This document shows positions 16,901 through 25,500 of a DNA stretch of 64,000 bases, in pieces. The stretch is from CAZMGV01 sp964621525 [NCBI: uncultured bacterium] (GTDB taxonomy: Bacteria > JAGRBM01). Position numbers and translations under genes: made by a program. The first letter of the stretch is position 1. Each line of letters opens with the position of its first letter. The stretch lies in NCBI GenBank assembly GCA_964621525.1, contig CAZUMS010000017.1:19858-83857 (forward strand), written 5' to 3'. Below the pieces are notes generated by a model. That model made no database searches, was not told where the DNA came from, and saw only the letters and a program-made list of their open reading frames with translations.

Positions 16901-19900
16901 ACCACGGCCGCAGGATCGGCTGAGTCGATATCGATGCCGCGGGCCAGTTCCGTGTCGTTCAGGCCCGTGGACATGGTCCAGCGGACTTTCCAGTCCGGGA
17001 ACTCATGGCTTAGCGTCAGCAGGAAGCCGCGCACGGCCGCCTGGAACATGGCCTGGCTGGGGTCGAGGTCGATACTGTGGGCGCCGACGCCGACGACGAT
17101 CAGGTTCGGGCGGGCCGATTTCGCCAGCGCAATCAGGTCGTTCAGCCGGAGCGACAGGTCGGAAACGAACCGCTCGGGGTTCCGGCTCGAGGCGCGGGCG
17201 TCGATCACGAGGACGTCTGCGCCTGTGAAGTCGCTGCCGAATACCGCCGGTATGTGCACCGAGGCGCCGCGGGCCGAAAGGGCACGGGCCAGGTCTTCCG
17301 ACTGGCGGCTCACCGACCAGATGGCGACGTTACGGCCCGACAGGAAATTCGTTTCACGGGCAGGGTTCGCCGAGGAGACATAGACCGGCACCTGACGCGA
17401 AATGGGGCTGGCCGCCTGCCACAGCTGCATCGGCAGGTTGCGGTTGGGGTCGGTGACGGGCCGGGGGGCCTCGTCGCTGAGGACCGGCATCTGCACGGCG
17501 AGCTCGAACCGGGGGACGGGCGTCTGGGCCGCTTCCGGCTGTACAGTTCGCACCGGCGGTTCGTCCGTCGCGACGGCCCACAGGTGGGCGACCATGTTCT
17601 CGATGGCGTGGCCGTTTTTCTGCCAGAACTTCTCCCAGCGCGGGTCGTTCATCCAGCGAGCGAACGGATTGCCGCCGCTCACCGCCGGAGCAGCACTCAT
17701 GGTGGCCTTCGGAGCCGGGGCGGCAGCCGCCGGAGCCGAGTAGGCCGGAGCGGGGCTGGCCGGAACACGGATCTCGCTCACCGGTTTGGCGACTGCGGGA
17801 GCGGGGCCCTCGTCCACGATCAGTTCTGCCGACAGGTGTGCGAGCGCTTCGACGAGCGAGAGGGCCTCGCCGCGCTTGGGGTGGCAGGTCTGGATCGCCA
17901 CCGAGGGACGGCCCTTCAGGTTCGATTCCACGAGGCCGGCGAGCGCGCGCTTGGGGCCGCACTCGATGTACACCTCGATGCCGTCCCGGTACATGTGCTC
18001 CACCGAGCCGATCCAGTCGACCGAAGCCGCGATCTGGCGGGAAAGGAGGTCGATAATCTCCGGCCGGGCGCCGGGGCCGGTGGGGTAGGGCTCCGAAGTG
18101 ACGTTCGAGTAGATCGTCACGTCCGGTCCCTTGATCCCGAGCCGTTCCAGAACGCGGCGGAGCGGTTCCGAGGCGGGGGCGACGATCTTGGAGTGGAAGG
18201 CGTGGGAGACGTTGAGAAGCACCGTCTCGACGTTCTTCGAATCGAGGAACTTCTTGAGCGCCTGAACCGAAGGCGTCTCGCCGCCGATCACGGTCTGCTG
18301 CGGCGAGTTGCGGTTCGCCACGGCGATGTAGCCCGGAATCTGTTTCAGGATGGGCTCCACGTCGGCGACCGACAGCGGCACCATCAGCATGAGGCCGTTG
18401 TCGTCGACTTTCACGTTCGCCATCTCGCGTCCGCGGGCGGCGACTGCTTCAAGGGCGTCGTGGAACGACATGACTCCGGCGGCAACGGCGGCGCCATACT
18501 CACCGAGAGAGTGCCCGGCGACGGCATCGGGCCTGAAGCCCCTGGCGACCAGGTACCGGTGGATCGCCACGTCGGCCGTGAGGACGGCGGGCTGGGTGAT
18601 TTCCGTCTGCTTCAGTTCGTTCTCGCACCGGGCCAGGTTCGCCTCGGAGGTATCGGACGGGTGAAGAATGCCGAGCAGCGAGCGGCCGATGAGCGGAGAG
18701 ACCACCTGCTCGGCCTCCTCGAACGTGGCCCGCACTTCCGGGAATACCATCAGTTCCCTGAGCATGCCGACATACTGGGAACCCTGGCCCGGATAGACGA
18801 AGGCGACGCGGGGCTTTTTCGTCCGGATATCGCCCGTCTTCACGTTGAGCGCGGGCGGGGCCTTCTTGCCGGCCTTGAAGGCTTCCGCGATCTGGAGTGC
18901 CCGTTTCGCGCCGTCGGCGCGGTTCAGGAAACCAAAAGCGGCATACTTGCGGCCCGTGCCCGACTGGTGGCCGGTAGGGTTCGCGGCCCAGGCTTCCAGT
19001 GCGGTCACGACCGACGCCGGATCGGCGCCGCGAACCACCACATAGTCGGGGCCGTCCACAGGGGCTGGAGCAGGTTTCGGAGCCGCCGCAGGCTGGGGAG
19101 CGGGGGCGGCAGCAGCCGGAGCAGGCGCTGAAGCCGCAGCCGATCCCGAAAGGCGCCCGGCGAGGTAATCCACGATCTTTTCCACGGTGGGGTAGTCGCG
19201 GAGTTTCAGGTTCGGATCTTTCTCAAGCCCCCAGTGTTCGCGAAGGGCGGCAAACACTTCCGCCTGCTTCACCGTGTCGATGCCGAGATCGGCCTCGAGG
19301 TCGAGCTGGCGGCCGAGGTCTTCCGGCTCGTAGCCGGTCTGGTCGGCCAGCGTCTTGATGACGACCTTCTCGATTTCGCCCTTGTCGACGGCGGCACCAG
19401 CCGAAGCGGCCGGGGTGGCGGACGCAGCAGGTGCCGGGGCAGCCTGCATGGGTTCCGGTGCCGAGGCGGGGGCGACGTAGCCGACCACCGCCGGAGCTTC
19501 GCTCACCGAGCGGCCGGTTGTGGGGACGGCGACCTGCCGGGAGGCTCCGGGGAGGTACTCCTCGCAGAGCGCATGGAAGTTCGTGCCGCCGAAGCCGAAT
19601 GCCGAAACGGAGGCGCGGCGGGGAACTCCGGCCGGCGGGTTCCACGGGCGGGCCTTCGTGTTCACAAACAGTGGCGAGCCCTCGCCGAGGCCGGTGCCCT
19701 GAGCCGGGGTTTCGAAGTTGATGGATGGCGGCAGGGTCTTGTGGTGCAGGGCCAGGACGATCTTGATGAGGCCCGCTGCGCCTGCGGCCGACTTCAGGTG
19801 GCCAATCTGGGACTTCACCGAGCCCACGGCGACCGCATGCGCCGGGACGCCGTGCTCCTGGAACCATTCCTTGAGGACGGAGGTCTCGGTGGCGTCGCCG

Positions 19901-22900
19901 AGTGGGGTCGAGGTGCCGTGGCACTCGACGAGGGTGACAGTCCGGGGATCGAGTCCGGCCATCTTGTAGGCCCGTTCGATGGCCTTGCGCTGACCCTGCG
20001 GGGAGGGAGCCGTGATGCCCCGTCCCGCGCCGTCGCTGGAGGCGCCCATGCCGCGCAGCACGGCGTAGATCTTGTCGCCGTCGCGTTCGGCGTCGGAAAG
20101 CCGCTTCATGACGAGCATGCCCACGCCTTCGCCCATGACGAAGCCGCTGGCGCGCTTGTCGAACGGGGCCGACATCTCGGCGGACAGGGCGCCCACCTTG
20201 CAGAACTTGATGTAGCTGTCGGCGTCCATGCCCCGGTCCACGCCGCCCGTGACGGCCATGTCGTATTCACCGGCAAGGAGGCCGAGGACGGAGGTGTGGA
20301 TCGCGGCGAGCGAGGCCGCACAGGCGGCGTCACAGACGAAGTTGGGGCCCGAGAGGTCGAACACGCTGGCGATGCGTCCGGCGATGACGTTCGGCAGTTC
20401 GCCCGGCATGGAGCCGCCCGTGATTTCGGGCAGATCGCCGAGGAAGTTCTTTGATACATTGTCGACGATCTGCTTGCGCTGGGCGTCCGGCAGGGATTTC
20501 CAGGAGGGATCCTGCTCCAGCTTTTCGAGGATCATCGGTAGCGCGAGCCGGTAGGCATAGCGGTGGGTGTTCTCGCCGCCCTGTGAATTGCCGACGATCA
20601 CCGCGCAGCGGGACTTATCGAACGGCCGGCTGTTGTAGTAACCGGCATCCTGAAGGGCCTCGCGCACGGCGAGGAGACTCACCCGCTGGGCGAGGTCCAT
20701 CGTCTCGGCGACGGCAGGCGGGATCCGGAACGCCTTGGAGTCGAACTCGGGCTCCGTCAGGAAACCGCCGATGGCCGAATAGCTCTTGTCGGGGGCGTTC
20801 CGGTCGGCGGAATAGAACAGCTTCGTGGACCAGCGCTCGGCCGGGATCTCGCGGATTGAATATTTCCCGCTGGTGATGTTCCGCCAGTAAGCGGCAATGT
20901 CGCTGGCATCGGGGAAAATGCCGCCGAGGCCGACGATGGCGATGCCCTCATTGTGACCGTTCGGGGCCGCAGGCTGCGGAGCCGGGACGGGCTTCGAAGC
21001 AGCTACAGGCTGGGGAGCCGGCGTGACGGCTGCCGGAGCTGGGCGCGGGGCTTCGGGAACCGGACGCGCGGCCGGGCGGGAGAGTTCGGCCACGCGGGCT
21101 TTCAATGCCTGTTCGGCACGGACCGTGTTGTCGGCGATGACTTCCGCGATGGTCGTGATCTCGCGGCGGAGCGCGGCGCACATGCCGACGTGGAAGAGGC
21201 CGGCGTTCATCTGCTCGGTGTCGTTGAGGTCCACGAACCGGACGCCGCCTTCGGGCTTCTTCTCGATGCGCTGCTTCTTGGAGGCGGCGCGCAGGCCGCC
21301 GAGGTTTTCGTTCTCGTAGGCGTGCTTGCGGTGGTCGAGCGATTCGCCGGCTTTCAGGCCGGCGTATTCCTTCTCGCGGATGGAGAACAGCTTGGCCGTC
21401 GGAGCCATGCGGGCGGGGGTCATCACCGTCTCGCCGATGGTCTCGGTGCGGTCCAGGTCGACAAGGACCCGCTGGTACATGGGGGACGTCGCGCCGGTTT
21501 CGACCGCCTCGCGGGTGAAGAGGAACGCCGTTCCCATCTGGATACCGAAGGTATGGCCTGCCTGACGGGCGCGGGCGGCAATGGCCGCGCCGATGACGGC
21601 GCCCTTCACGTTGCCGAAGCCGCCGGCAAACACGACATTCGCGGCCTTGCCTGCCGCTGCCGGACGGTCTGCGAGGGCCTGAACGACGCTCTGCCACAGG
21701 ATGAACGAGGTGAGCTTGCCGATGTGGCCGCCCGCTTCGGTGCCTTCGAGGATAAAATCGAGATGACCCTGGTCCATTGCCGAGAGCAGCAGCGTGTGAA
21801 CCGGGGTGTGGAGGAACGAGCGGATGCCCGCGCCGGTGAGGTCCAGCGCCTGTTCAGTCGTCCCGGCAGCCACCACCGCGAGGGGCGGATGGAGCTGCTT
21901 CATGTGGGCGATATGCTGGTCGCGGAAGAAGGCATTGGCCTCGAGGCCGATGATGCCGCCGCCGAAGGGACGGCCCTTGGCGATCTCCAGCGTATCTTTC
22001 AGGAGCTTTTCGCAGACGTTGCCCGGCATGTTGCCGAGGGCGAGGTTCGCCACGATGCCGTGGTCCATGATCTTCCCGGCGAACGGCGCGACGTCGCTCG
22101 TCTGGGCCATGGGGCCCTGGAAAATCGGGAATTTCGCGCCGACGGACTTCGCGAAGGCCGACTGCTCGCGCCAGGGGAAATCGGCCGCGGCTTTGGCGGG
22201 GGCGGTCTTCATCGTGCCGATCACGGCCTCGACGATGCCGCCGGCGGTCTTCCACGCGTCGGCATAGGCTTTCGCCCAGCCCACTTCCTGACCTGCAGGG
22301 AACACTTTTTCGGTTGTGGAGGCGAAAGAGACGGCGGCGATCTTCTGGAGCTCGCGGTAGAGCGTCTCGGCGCGCTCGGAGCGGACGCGGGCAGCTTCGG
22401 GAGTCTTTTCTCCGGCGGCGGAGGCGAGCATCGCCTCTTCCGCCTGACGGAGCGTGCGCATGGCCTTGGCGCCCATCTTGCCGGAAACCCGGATGATGTG
22501 GCGGTCGGTGAGGCGCAGATGGACGGCATCCGTCCCCTGAAGGGAGAGGAGCGCCGTCTTCGCTTCCGCAGCGATGGGGAGTGAGCCCCAGGTCTGGACG
22601 TCGAGCACGACGCCGTGGGCACCGCCAGCGATGGCGCCCGCCGCCGTGTCGGGGCCGATACCGCCGCGAACGAGGACCGACAGGGCTGCGTCGTAGCGCT
22701 GGAGGAGGATGTAAGAGGACTCCTCACCGGCGACTCCGCCGGCTTCGAAACCCTTGAGGATGATGCCGGCGGGATTCGCCTTCGCTGCCTTCTCCCATGC
22801 GGGGCGTGAGGTCGCTTCGATCCAGACCGGCCACTGGCGGAAGGGGCCGGTGACAGCGGCGAGGTCGACCGACTCGTCCAGTTCCCAGTCCACCGGAACG

Positions 22901-23139
22901 ATCACGGCCCGGACGTTCAGCCGGGCCAGTTCGGAGGGAGCGAGATCGGGAGCGATGATGACACCGGTTTCGAGGCCGACGGGAACCTTCGCAATGAGCG
23001 CAGCGCGGACGGAGGGGTCCGAGTAGGCGAGATCTAGGACGGGCAGCGCACCTTTCGAGGCGAGATCGCGGGCCTCGTTTTCAAAGAACTGGTTCGGGGG
23101 AAGAATCGAGAAACAAATCGTACCGGCTGCGTCGTTCAC
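13933..23139 (-). CDS. Single-chain PUFA-synthase-like iterative polyketide/fatty acid megasynthase (ER-KS-ACP-AT-KR-DH-ACP-PPTase)
   Basis: 3068 residues, GTG start at 23139 with a GGAG SD. Domains: residues 1-230, a degenerate nitronate-monooxygenase-like barrel; about 330-640, a PfaD-like FMN enoyl reductase (GTEAGGHIG near 465); about 732-1165, KS with Cys940, His1074 and His1114; ACP1 near 1289; about 1440-1780, AT with GHSLGEY (Ser1544) and malonyl-type HAFHS near 1645; about 1880-2330, a structural half plus active KR (TGGARGIT, Tyr2300); a double-hotdog DH with HxxxGxxxxP at His2420; ACP2 near 2733; and a C-terminal Sfp-type phosphopantetheinyl transferase (GVDIE near 2930, WSFKEAALK, Lys2973/Glu2974). 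Both ACPs read LGIDTVKQAEVFA, with Thr at the attachment position. It combines elements of PfaA, PfaD and PfaE but has no CLF or PfaC part. Product unknown. Confidence 0.93.
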   Translation of the reverse strand: MNDAAGTICFSILPPNQFFENEARDLASKGALPVLDLAYSDPSVRAALIAKVPVGLETGVIIAPDLAPSELARLNVRAVIVPVDWELDESVDLAAVTGPFRQWPVWIEATSRPAWEKAAKANPAGIILKGFEAGGVAGEESSYILLQRYDAALSVLVRGGIGPDTAAGAIAGGAHGVVLDVQTWGSLPIAAEAKTALLSLQGTDAVHLRLTDRHIIRVSGKMGAKAMRTLRQAEEAMLASAAGEKTPEAARVRSERAETLYRELQKIAAVSFASTTEKVFPAGQEVGWAKAYADAWKTAGGIVEAVIGTMKTAPAKAAADFPWREQSAFAKSVGAKFPIFQGPMAQTSDVAPFAGKIMDHGIVANLALGNMPGNVCEKLLKDTLEIAKGRPFGGGIIGLEANAFFRDQHIAHMKQLHPPLAVVAAGTTEQALDLTGAGIRSFLHTPVHTLLLSAMDQGHLDFILEGTEAGGHIGKLTSFILWQSVVQALADRPAAAGKAANVVFAGGFGNVKGAVIGAAIAARARQAGHTFGIQMGTAFLFTREAVETGATSPMYQRVLVDLDRTETIGETVMTPARMAPTAKLFSIREKEYAGLKAGESLDHRKHAYENENLGGLRAASKKQRIEKKPEGGVRFVDLNDTEQMNAGLFHVGMCAALRREITTIAEVIADNTVRAEQALKARVAELSRPAARPVPEAPRPAPAAVTPAPQPVAASKPVPAPQPAAPNGHNEGIAIVGLGGIFPDASDIAAYWRNITSGKYSIREIPAERWSTKLFYSADRNAPDKSYSAIGGFLTEPEFDSKAFRIPPAVAETMDLAQRVSLLAVREALQDAGYYNSRPFDKSRCAVIVGNSQGGENTHRYAYRLALPMILEKLEQDPSWKSLPDAQRKQIVDNVSKNFLGDLPEITGGSMPGELPNVIAGRIASVFDLSGPNFVCDAACAASLAAIHTSVLGLLAGEYDMAVTGGVDRGMDADSYIKFCKVGALSAEMSAPFDKRASGFVMGEGVGMLVMKRLSDAERDGDKIYAVLRGMGASSDGAGRGITAPSPQGQRKAIERAYKMAGLDPRTVTLVECHGTSTPLGDATETSVLKEWFQEHGVPAHAVAVGSVKSQIGHLKSAAGAAGLIKIVLALHHKTLPPSINFETPAQGTGLGEGSPLFVNTKARPWNPPAGVPRRASVSAFGFGGTNFHALCEEYLPGASRQVAVPTTGRSVSEAPAVVGYVAPASAPEPMQAAPAPAASATPAASAGAAVDKGEIEKVVIKTLADQTGYEPEDLGRQLDLEADLGIDTVKQAEVFAALREHWGLEKDPNLKLRDYPTVEKIVDYLAGRLSGSAAASAPAPAAAAPAPQPAAAPKPAPAPVDGPDYVVVRGADPASVVTALEAWAANPTGHQSGTGRKYAAFGFLNRADGAKRALQIAEAFKAGKKAPPALNVKTGDIRTKKPRVAFVYPGQGSQYVGMLRELMVFPEVRATFEEAEQVVSPLIGRSLLGILHPSDTSEANLARCENELKQTEITQPAVLTADVAIHRYLVARGFRPDAVAGHSLGEYGAAVAAGVMSFHDALEAVAARGREMANVKVDDNGLMLMVPLSVADVEPILKQIPGYIAVANRNSPQQTVIGGETPSVQALKKFLDSKNVETVLLNVSHAFHSKIVAPASEPLRRVLERLGIKGPDVTIYSNVTSEPYPTGPGARPEIIDLLSRQIAASVDWIGSVEHMYRDGIEVYIECGPKRALAGLVESNLKGRPSVAIQTCHPKRGEALSLVEALAHLSAELIVDEGPAPAVAKPVSEIRVPASPAPAYSAPAAAAPAPKATMSAAPAVSGGNPFARWMNDPRWEKFWQKNGHAIENMVAHLWAVATDEPPVRTVQPEAAQTPVPRFELAVQMPVLSDEAPRPVTDPNRNLPMQLWQAASPISRQVPVYVSSANPARETNFLSGRNVAIWSVSRQSEDLARALSARGASVHIPAVFGSDFTGADVLVIDARASSRNPERFVSDLSLRLNDLIALAKSARPNLIVVGVGAHSIDLDPSQAMFQAAVRGFLLTLSHEFPDWKVRWTMSTGLNDTELARGIDIDSADPAAVVQSRWSRFGRATLQGVFASIQGANGLKARQDRVWLVTGGARGITKEIVMDLARHLGGRFALVGSSPAPQGPVEAADEKAIRKEVRQAAKASGQQPSAAELEAEVRRRLGAAEIHSALEALRALGVEARYYACDLARPEGVKNLLRSVRADFGTINVVIHGAGREMSRSTAEKTLDDIRATLGVKLEGAISLALETRTDPLEAFVMFGSVVGRFGNKGQADYAAANGALTGLVRHFSAVGNPAARPLLIDWSAWAEVGMASRGVAKDFFKETGVDLIYPATGAPLVRAELMAGTAGEILACGTLGDLDRSGAVKPPPQVPAAPKGSTQLKVSTLTEPWLADHAIAGTAVWPGVGGIELMRREAGFGGKPFEVTDVKFERAIKVFTGKTADLKATPGSVEVLQPSPSGPEYKIHFRAGHFSVPSVKPERAAARMLAGNGALRQAVYQVYFHGPRFQVMTGAIEKAGQNWQFGARAGAVFSGGAAVAPADATASAIEAAFQAAGLRTMIETGASVLPSGIQWLAVHRPVEAGEALSISVTPVSKMDGGIYRCNVRVFGTDGSELLSLVGYDQVTTGTVETLPAALAALRDSPAVQTAPAAPAPVQAAPAPAANVPVTAAGRDEVFAVVMEVLCRETGYEPSDISPAADLEGDLGIDTVKQAEVFAQVRQHYGLEKDPNFKLRDYPTLNQLTDYVLKRIAEGGAPAAELQTAAPATAPAPAAEVQRAEVPVPASPLNAPWLRFQVLDIGTVLKDLDRDPNSVLAELSADEKGEYATITFEKRRLDWLAGRLAARRALRGFGVDGHIIVKADETGEPKFFGAHGERYGLTISHSNIWATAIVWEKRDIIGEERQLGVDIERIGDRTEAFLEDNFTAEERRALPAGPERGRVATIIWSFKEAALKTLGTGLRLRPDQVAILPDLANGTAEIRLSGEAETVRAQKNLASFSGRFTVAGEYILTVIEAIRPPSGVWKQDGGTRGWGMGVPLNAKDKS

Positions 23140-23480
23140 GCGGCGACTCCGTTCTGTACAGTTACCGGCCGGGGTAATTCACAGGTCTGTGTACGGCCGG
23201 TAGAAAAGCTGGAGGGGCTACAGATCCACAGTTCCCGTGGACCCTGCTTCTGCACCACTCCGTGCCGCAGAACAGCAATCGGGGTACCAAAGACCGGATA
23301 AACGGAAAATAAAGTATTTCACCGGAAAAATGGGGGTTTCTGGAGCAAAACCACCTGAAAACGGGCCGGCCTTTCCGGGTACACCGTTCGGCTCCGTGAA
23401 ACGGGAAGTGCACTACGCACCCCCGTCCGCACCGGGTGCGAACCGGGGTATACAGCTAAAATCCTGAACTTATTGAGGTT
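23140..23480 (-). promoter_or_regulatory. Intergenic region upstream of the megasynthase, with inverted repeat
   Basis: 341 bp with no supportable gene. A perfect 9-bp inverted repeat, TACCGGCCG (23163-23171) and CGGCCGGTA (23194-23202), lies 24-63 bp before the megasynthase GTG and could be an operator or leader stem. Farther upstream, around 23300-23340, the sequence becomes AT-rich (AAAATAAAGTATTTC), which is where I would expect the megasynthase promoter; hexamers could not be assigned safely. Confidence 0.4.
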
Positions 23481-24098
23481 TCAGGCCGGTTTGACGAGAC
23501 GGAAGATGGCGACATTGGGCAGCATCCGCTCGTAACCCAGCACCTTGAAGCCCGCCTCTTCGAAGTGATCGGAGAGGATGTGCGGCGGAAAGTAGACGGC
23601 AACGTCGGAGAGCCCCCGGGGCCCTCTGAGCCCGGACGTAATCGCCGCACAGAAGAACCGTCCGCCCGGCTTCAGCACCCGCTGGATCTCCCGGAACGCC
23701 TTCACCTGCTCCAGATAGAAGTGGCAGGAAATGGTGTTCAGGGCGACGTCGAAGGTCCCGGTTTCGAATGGCAGTTCATAGACCGAACCCTGAACGAACC
23801 GGGGCTTCGGACTCCGCCCGGATGAGGCGTGGCGTTCGGCCTCGGCGAGCATGTCCTTCGAAAAATCGAGGCCGGTGAGGTCGAGGCTCTGGTGATCGGC
23901 CGCAAGGTTCCGGAGAAAAAGCCCCGTACCGCAGCCCACGTCGAGGACTTTCTCCCCCGGCCGTGGTTTCCAGGCGGCCTCGATCTTCCGGTGGACACGC
24001 CGGTAATAAAGCTGCTGCGGCAGCGGGTTGTCGTAAAACCGGCTCCAGAGCCGGAAGAGGAGCGATACGCTCCGGGCGTTGGCTGGCTGTGCGTTCAT
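23481..24098 (-). CDS. Class I SAM-dependent methyltransferase
   Basis: 205 residues, ATG 24098 overlapping the stop of the upstream MBL gene by three bases, so the two are translationally coupled. The SAM-binding motif I is KVLDVGCGTGLFL near residues 50-62, followed by LTGLDFSKDMLAEA (motif with acidic ribose-binding Asp), ELPFETGTFDVALN and REIQRVLKPGGRFF, the usual Methyltransf_11 order. This subfamily (UbiE/menaquinone- or lipid-type) methylates small molecules; the substrate is not evident. The pairing with a metallo-beta-lactamase-fold hydrolase suggests one small-molecule pathway, but no other pathway gene is close. Confidence 0.88.
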   Translation of the reverse strand: MNAQPANARSVSLLFRLWSRFYDNPLPQQLYYRRVHRKIEAAWKPRPGEKVLDVGCGTGLFLRNLAADHQSLDLTGLDFSKDMLAEAERHASSGRSPKPRFVQGSVYELPFETGTFDVALNTISCHFYLEQVKAFREIQRVLKPGGRFFCAAITSGLRGPRGLSDVAVYFPPHILSDHFEEAGFKVLGYERMLPNVAIFRLVKPA

Positions 24099-25024
24099 GC
24101 GGCGAGACGGAAGCTTTCGAATTTAGGATCTGAAGTGACCTTGCCGGCTTCCACAAGCAGCTCAAGGTGCTTTTTCACGTGCTTGCGCTCGAAATGGACC
24201 AGATGTTCCATCACCGCCAGGGTCTTGGTCCGGTAGACGACCTCCATCCGGAGCATGTCGTCCAGCCGCTTTTCGCCGGAAGCGAGGGCTTCGAGGATCA
24301 GCCGGTCGCGCCGCTCGAAATGGGCGTCGAAGGCGGCGATCTTCTCAAGGAACTGGTCACGGCCGAGCACTTCCTCGCCGTGGGACGTGAAGTAGTAATC
24401 GCATTTGAAGTCCCGGGCCCGTGCGATCGACTGGCGGAACTTCCGGATGTCGGAGGCATCGTTGCCGTACCAGGGGCCGAACGAAGTCAGGTCGATGTCC
24501 GTGATAAAGAGCAGCGACTCATCGGGGAAGAACAGCCCCGCATGGCCCGGCGTATGGCCGGGAAGGGCCATCAGCTTGCCGGTGCAGCCGCCGAGCTCGA
24601 TCAGCTCGCCGTCGTTCACCTTGCGGGCGACCGGGCGGGGACCTATCTTGAATACCTGCTGGAGCATCTTGACCTGCCTCTGGAGCAGGCTGCCCGGCAT
24701 GCTTTCCACCCGGCCCACGAACTCGTCCATGTCCGAGATTGCCGCAGCGTCAGGGGCGCTCGCCCACACTTCGGTTTCCGCAGGGTAGGCGCCTTCGGAC
24801 GCCCGGTGGTCGGCGTGATAGTGCGTATAGAAGATGAGGGCGTTTTCCGCCGCAAACTCCTTGTGACGCTCGGGCTGCGCCGCCGGATCGACGACGATCT
24901 TGCGGGGCCCATGGAGCACCAGGGAGTTGGCCCTGAGAAGCTGGCCCTTCACGGCATTGCCGAACAGGATCTCCAGATCGCCGATCCGGTAGCCGTTGTC
25001 GGTGGACTGAATTTCGGTGGGCAT
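24095..25024 (-). CDS. MBL-fold metallo-hydrolase
   Basis: 309 residues if started at ATG 25024, which has SD GAGGG 7 bases upstream; an in-frame ATG 54 bp earlier lacks one. The metal-binding HxHxDH motif is THYHADHRASEG near residue 80, with a second metal His in PGHTPGHAGLFF near residue 150, an Asp in LLFITDIDLTSFG and a further His in TSHGEEV. The C-terminal 90 residues are helical and resemble the winged or helical extension of glyoxalase II-like and lactonase-like members. It hydrolyses an ester, thioester or lactone using two metal ions; the substrate is unknown. It overlaps the methyltransferase gene downstream. Confidence 0.9.
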   Translation of the reverse strand: MPTEIQSTDNGYRIGDLEILFGNAVKGQLLRANSLVLHGPRKIVVDPAAQPERHKEFAAENALIFYTHYHADHRASEGAYPAETEVWASAPDAAAISDMDEFVGRVESMPGSLLQRQVKMLQQVFKIGPRPVARKVNDGELIELGGCTGKLMALPGHTPGHAGLFFPDESLLFITDIDLTSFGPWYGNDASDIRKFRQSIARARDFKCDYYFTSHGEEVLGRDQFLEKIAAFDAHFERRDRLILEALASGEKRLDDMLRMEVVYRTKTLAVMEHLVHFERKHVKKHLELLVEAGKVTSDPKFESFRLAA

Positions 25025-25188
25025 TGAAAGGCCCTCGGATTGCGGCCAGCTCTCGCTCCGGCGGCTGACCGGATGCAATGCGGCGCGTCATGAGGGTAGA
25101 CTATTTCCCGGCTCCATGGGAAACACCGTGTTTGCTTGATAGGGGTAACCCGGAACCGTCTCCGGATCCCGCCGCCGAGGCTATCTGA

Positions 25189-25488
25189 ATGACTCTGGCC
25201 GAATATTCGATCGCCCTTTCGGACGCCCTGCTGGCCGAGGTGAAACGGCGGGGTGGTTCGGCGAAGTTTGTCCGGCGGACCCTGCCGGACCGCCGGATGC
25301 TGGCGGGCATGAGGTTCGAACTGCCGGAAGGCGGCGCGTTCGTCTTTTCCAGCCTCCCGGACGGTATTCGAATCTGGCCGGGTTCGGGCTACGACAGTCC
25401 ATCACTTCAGCCGCTTCTGACGATCTCCGCGCCGGAGGAAGACGTCCCGGACCGGGTCCGGCAGATATTCGCCCTGATAGCCGGATAG
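25189..25488 (+). CDS. Hypothetical small protein
   Basis: 99 residues, ATG 25189, with a GAGG SD about 10 bases upstream. I do not recognise a family. The N-terminal 30 residues are helical and basic (LLAEVKRRGGSAKFVRRTLPDRRM), followed by alternating strands (AFVFSSLPDGIRIWPGSG) and a terminal helix. No signal peptide or membrane segment is present. It sits alone on the plus strand between two minus-strand genes, divergent from the MBL hydrolase. Codon choice matches the neighbours (GC-rich third positions), which supports it as real coding sequence. Confidence 0.6.
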   Translation: MTLAEYSIALSDALLAEVKRRGGSAKFVRRTLPDRRMLAGMRFELPEGGAFVFSSLPDGIRIWPGSGYDSPSLQPLLTISAPEEDVPDRVRQIFALIAG

Positions 25489-25500
25489 TCCGGCGCCGGC

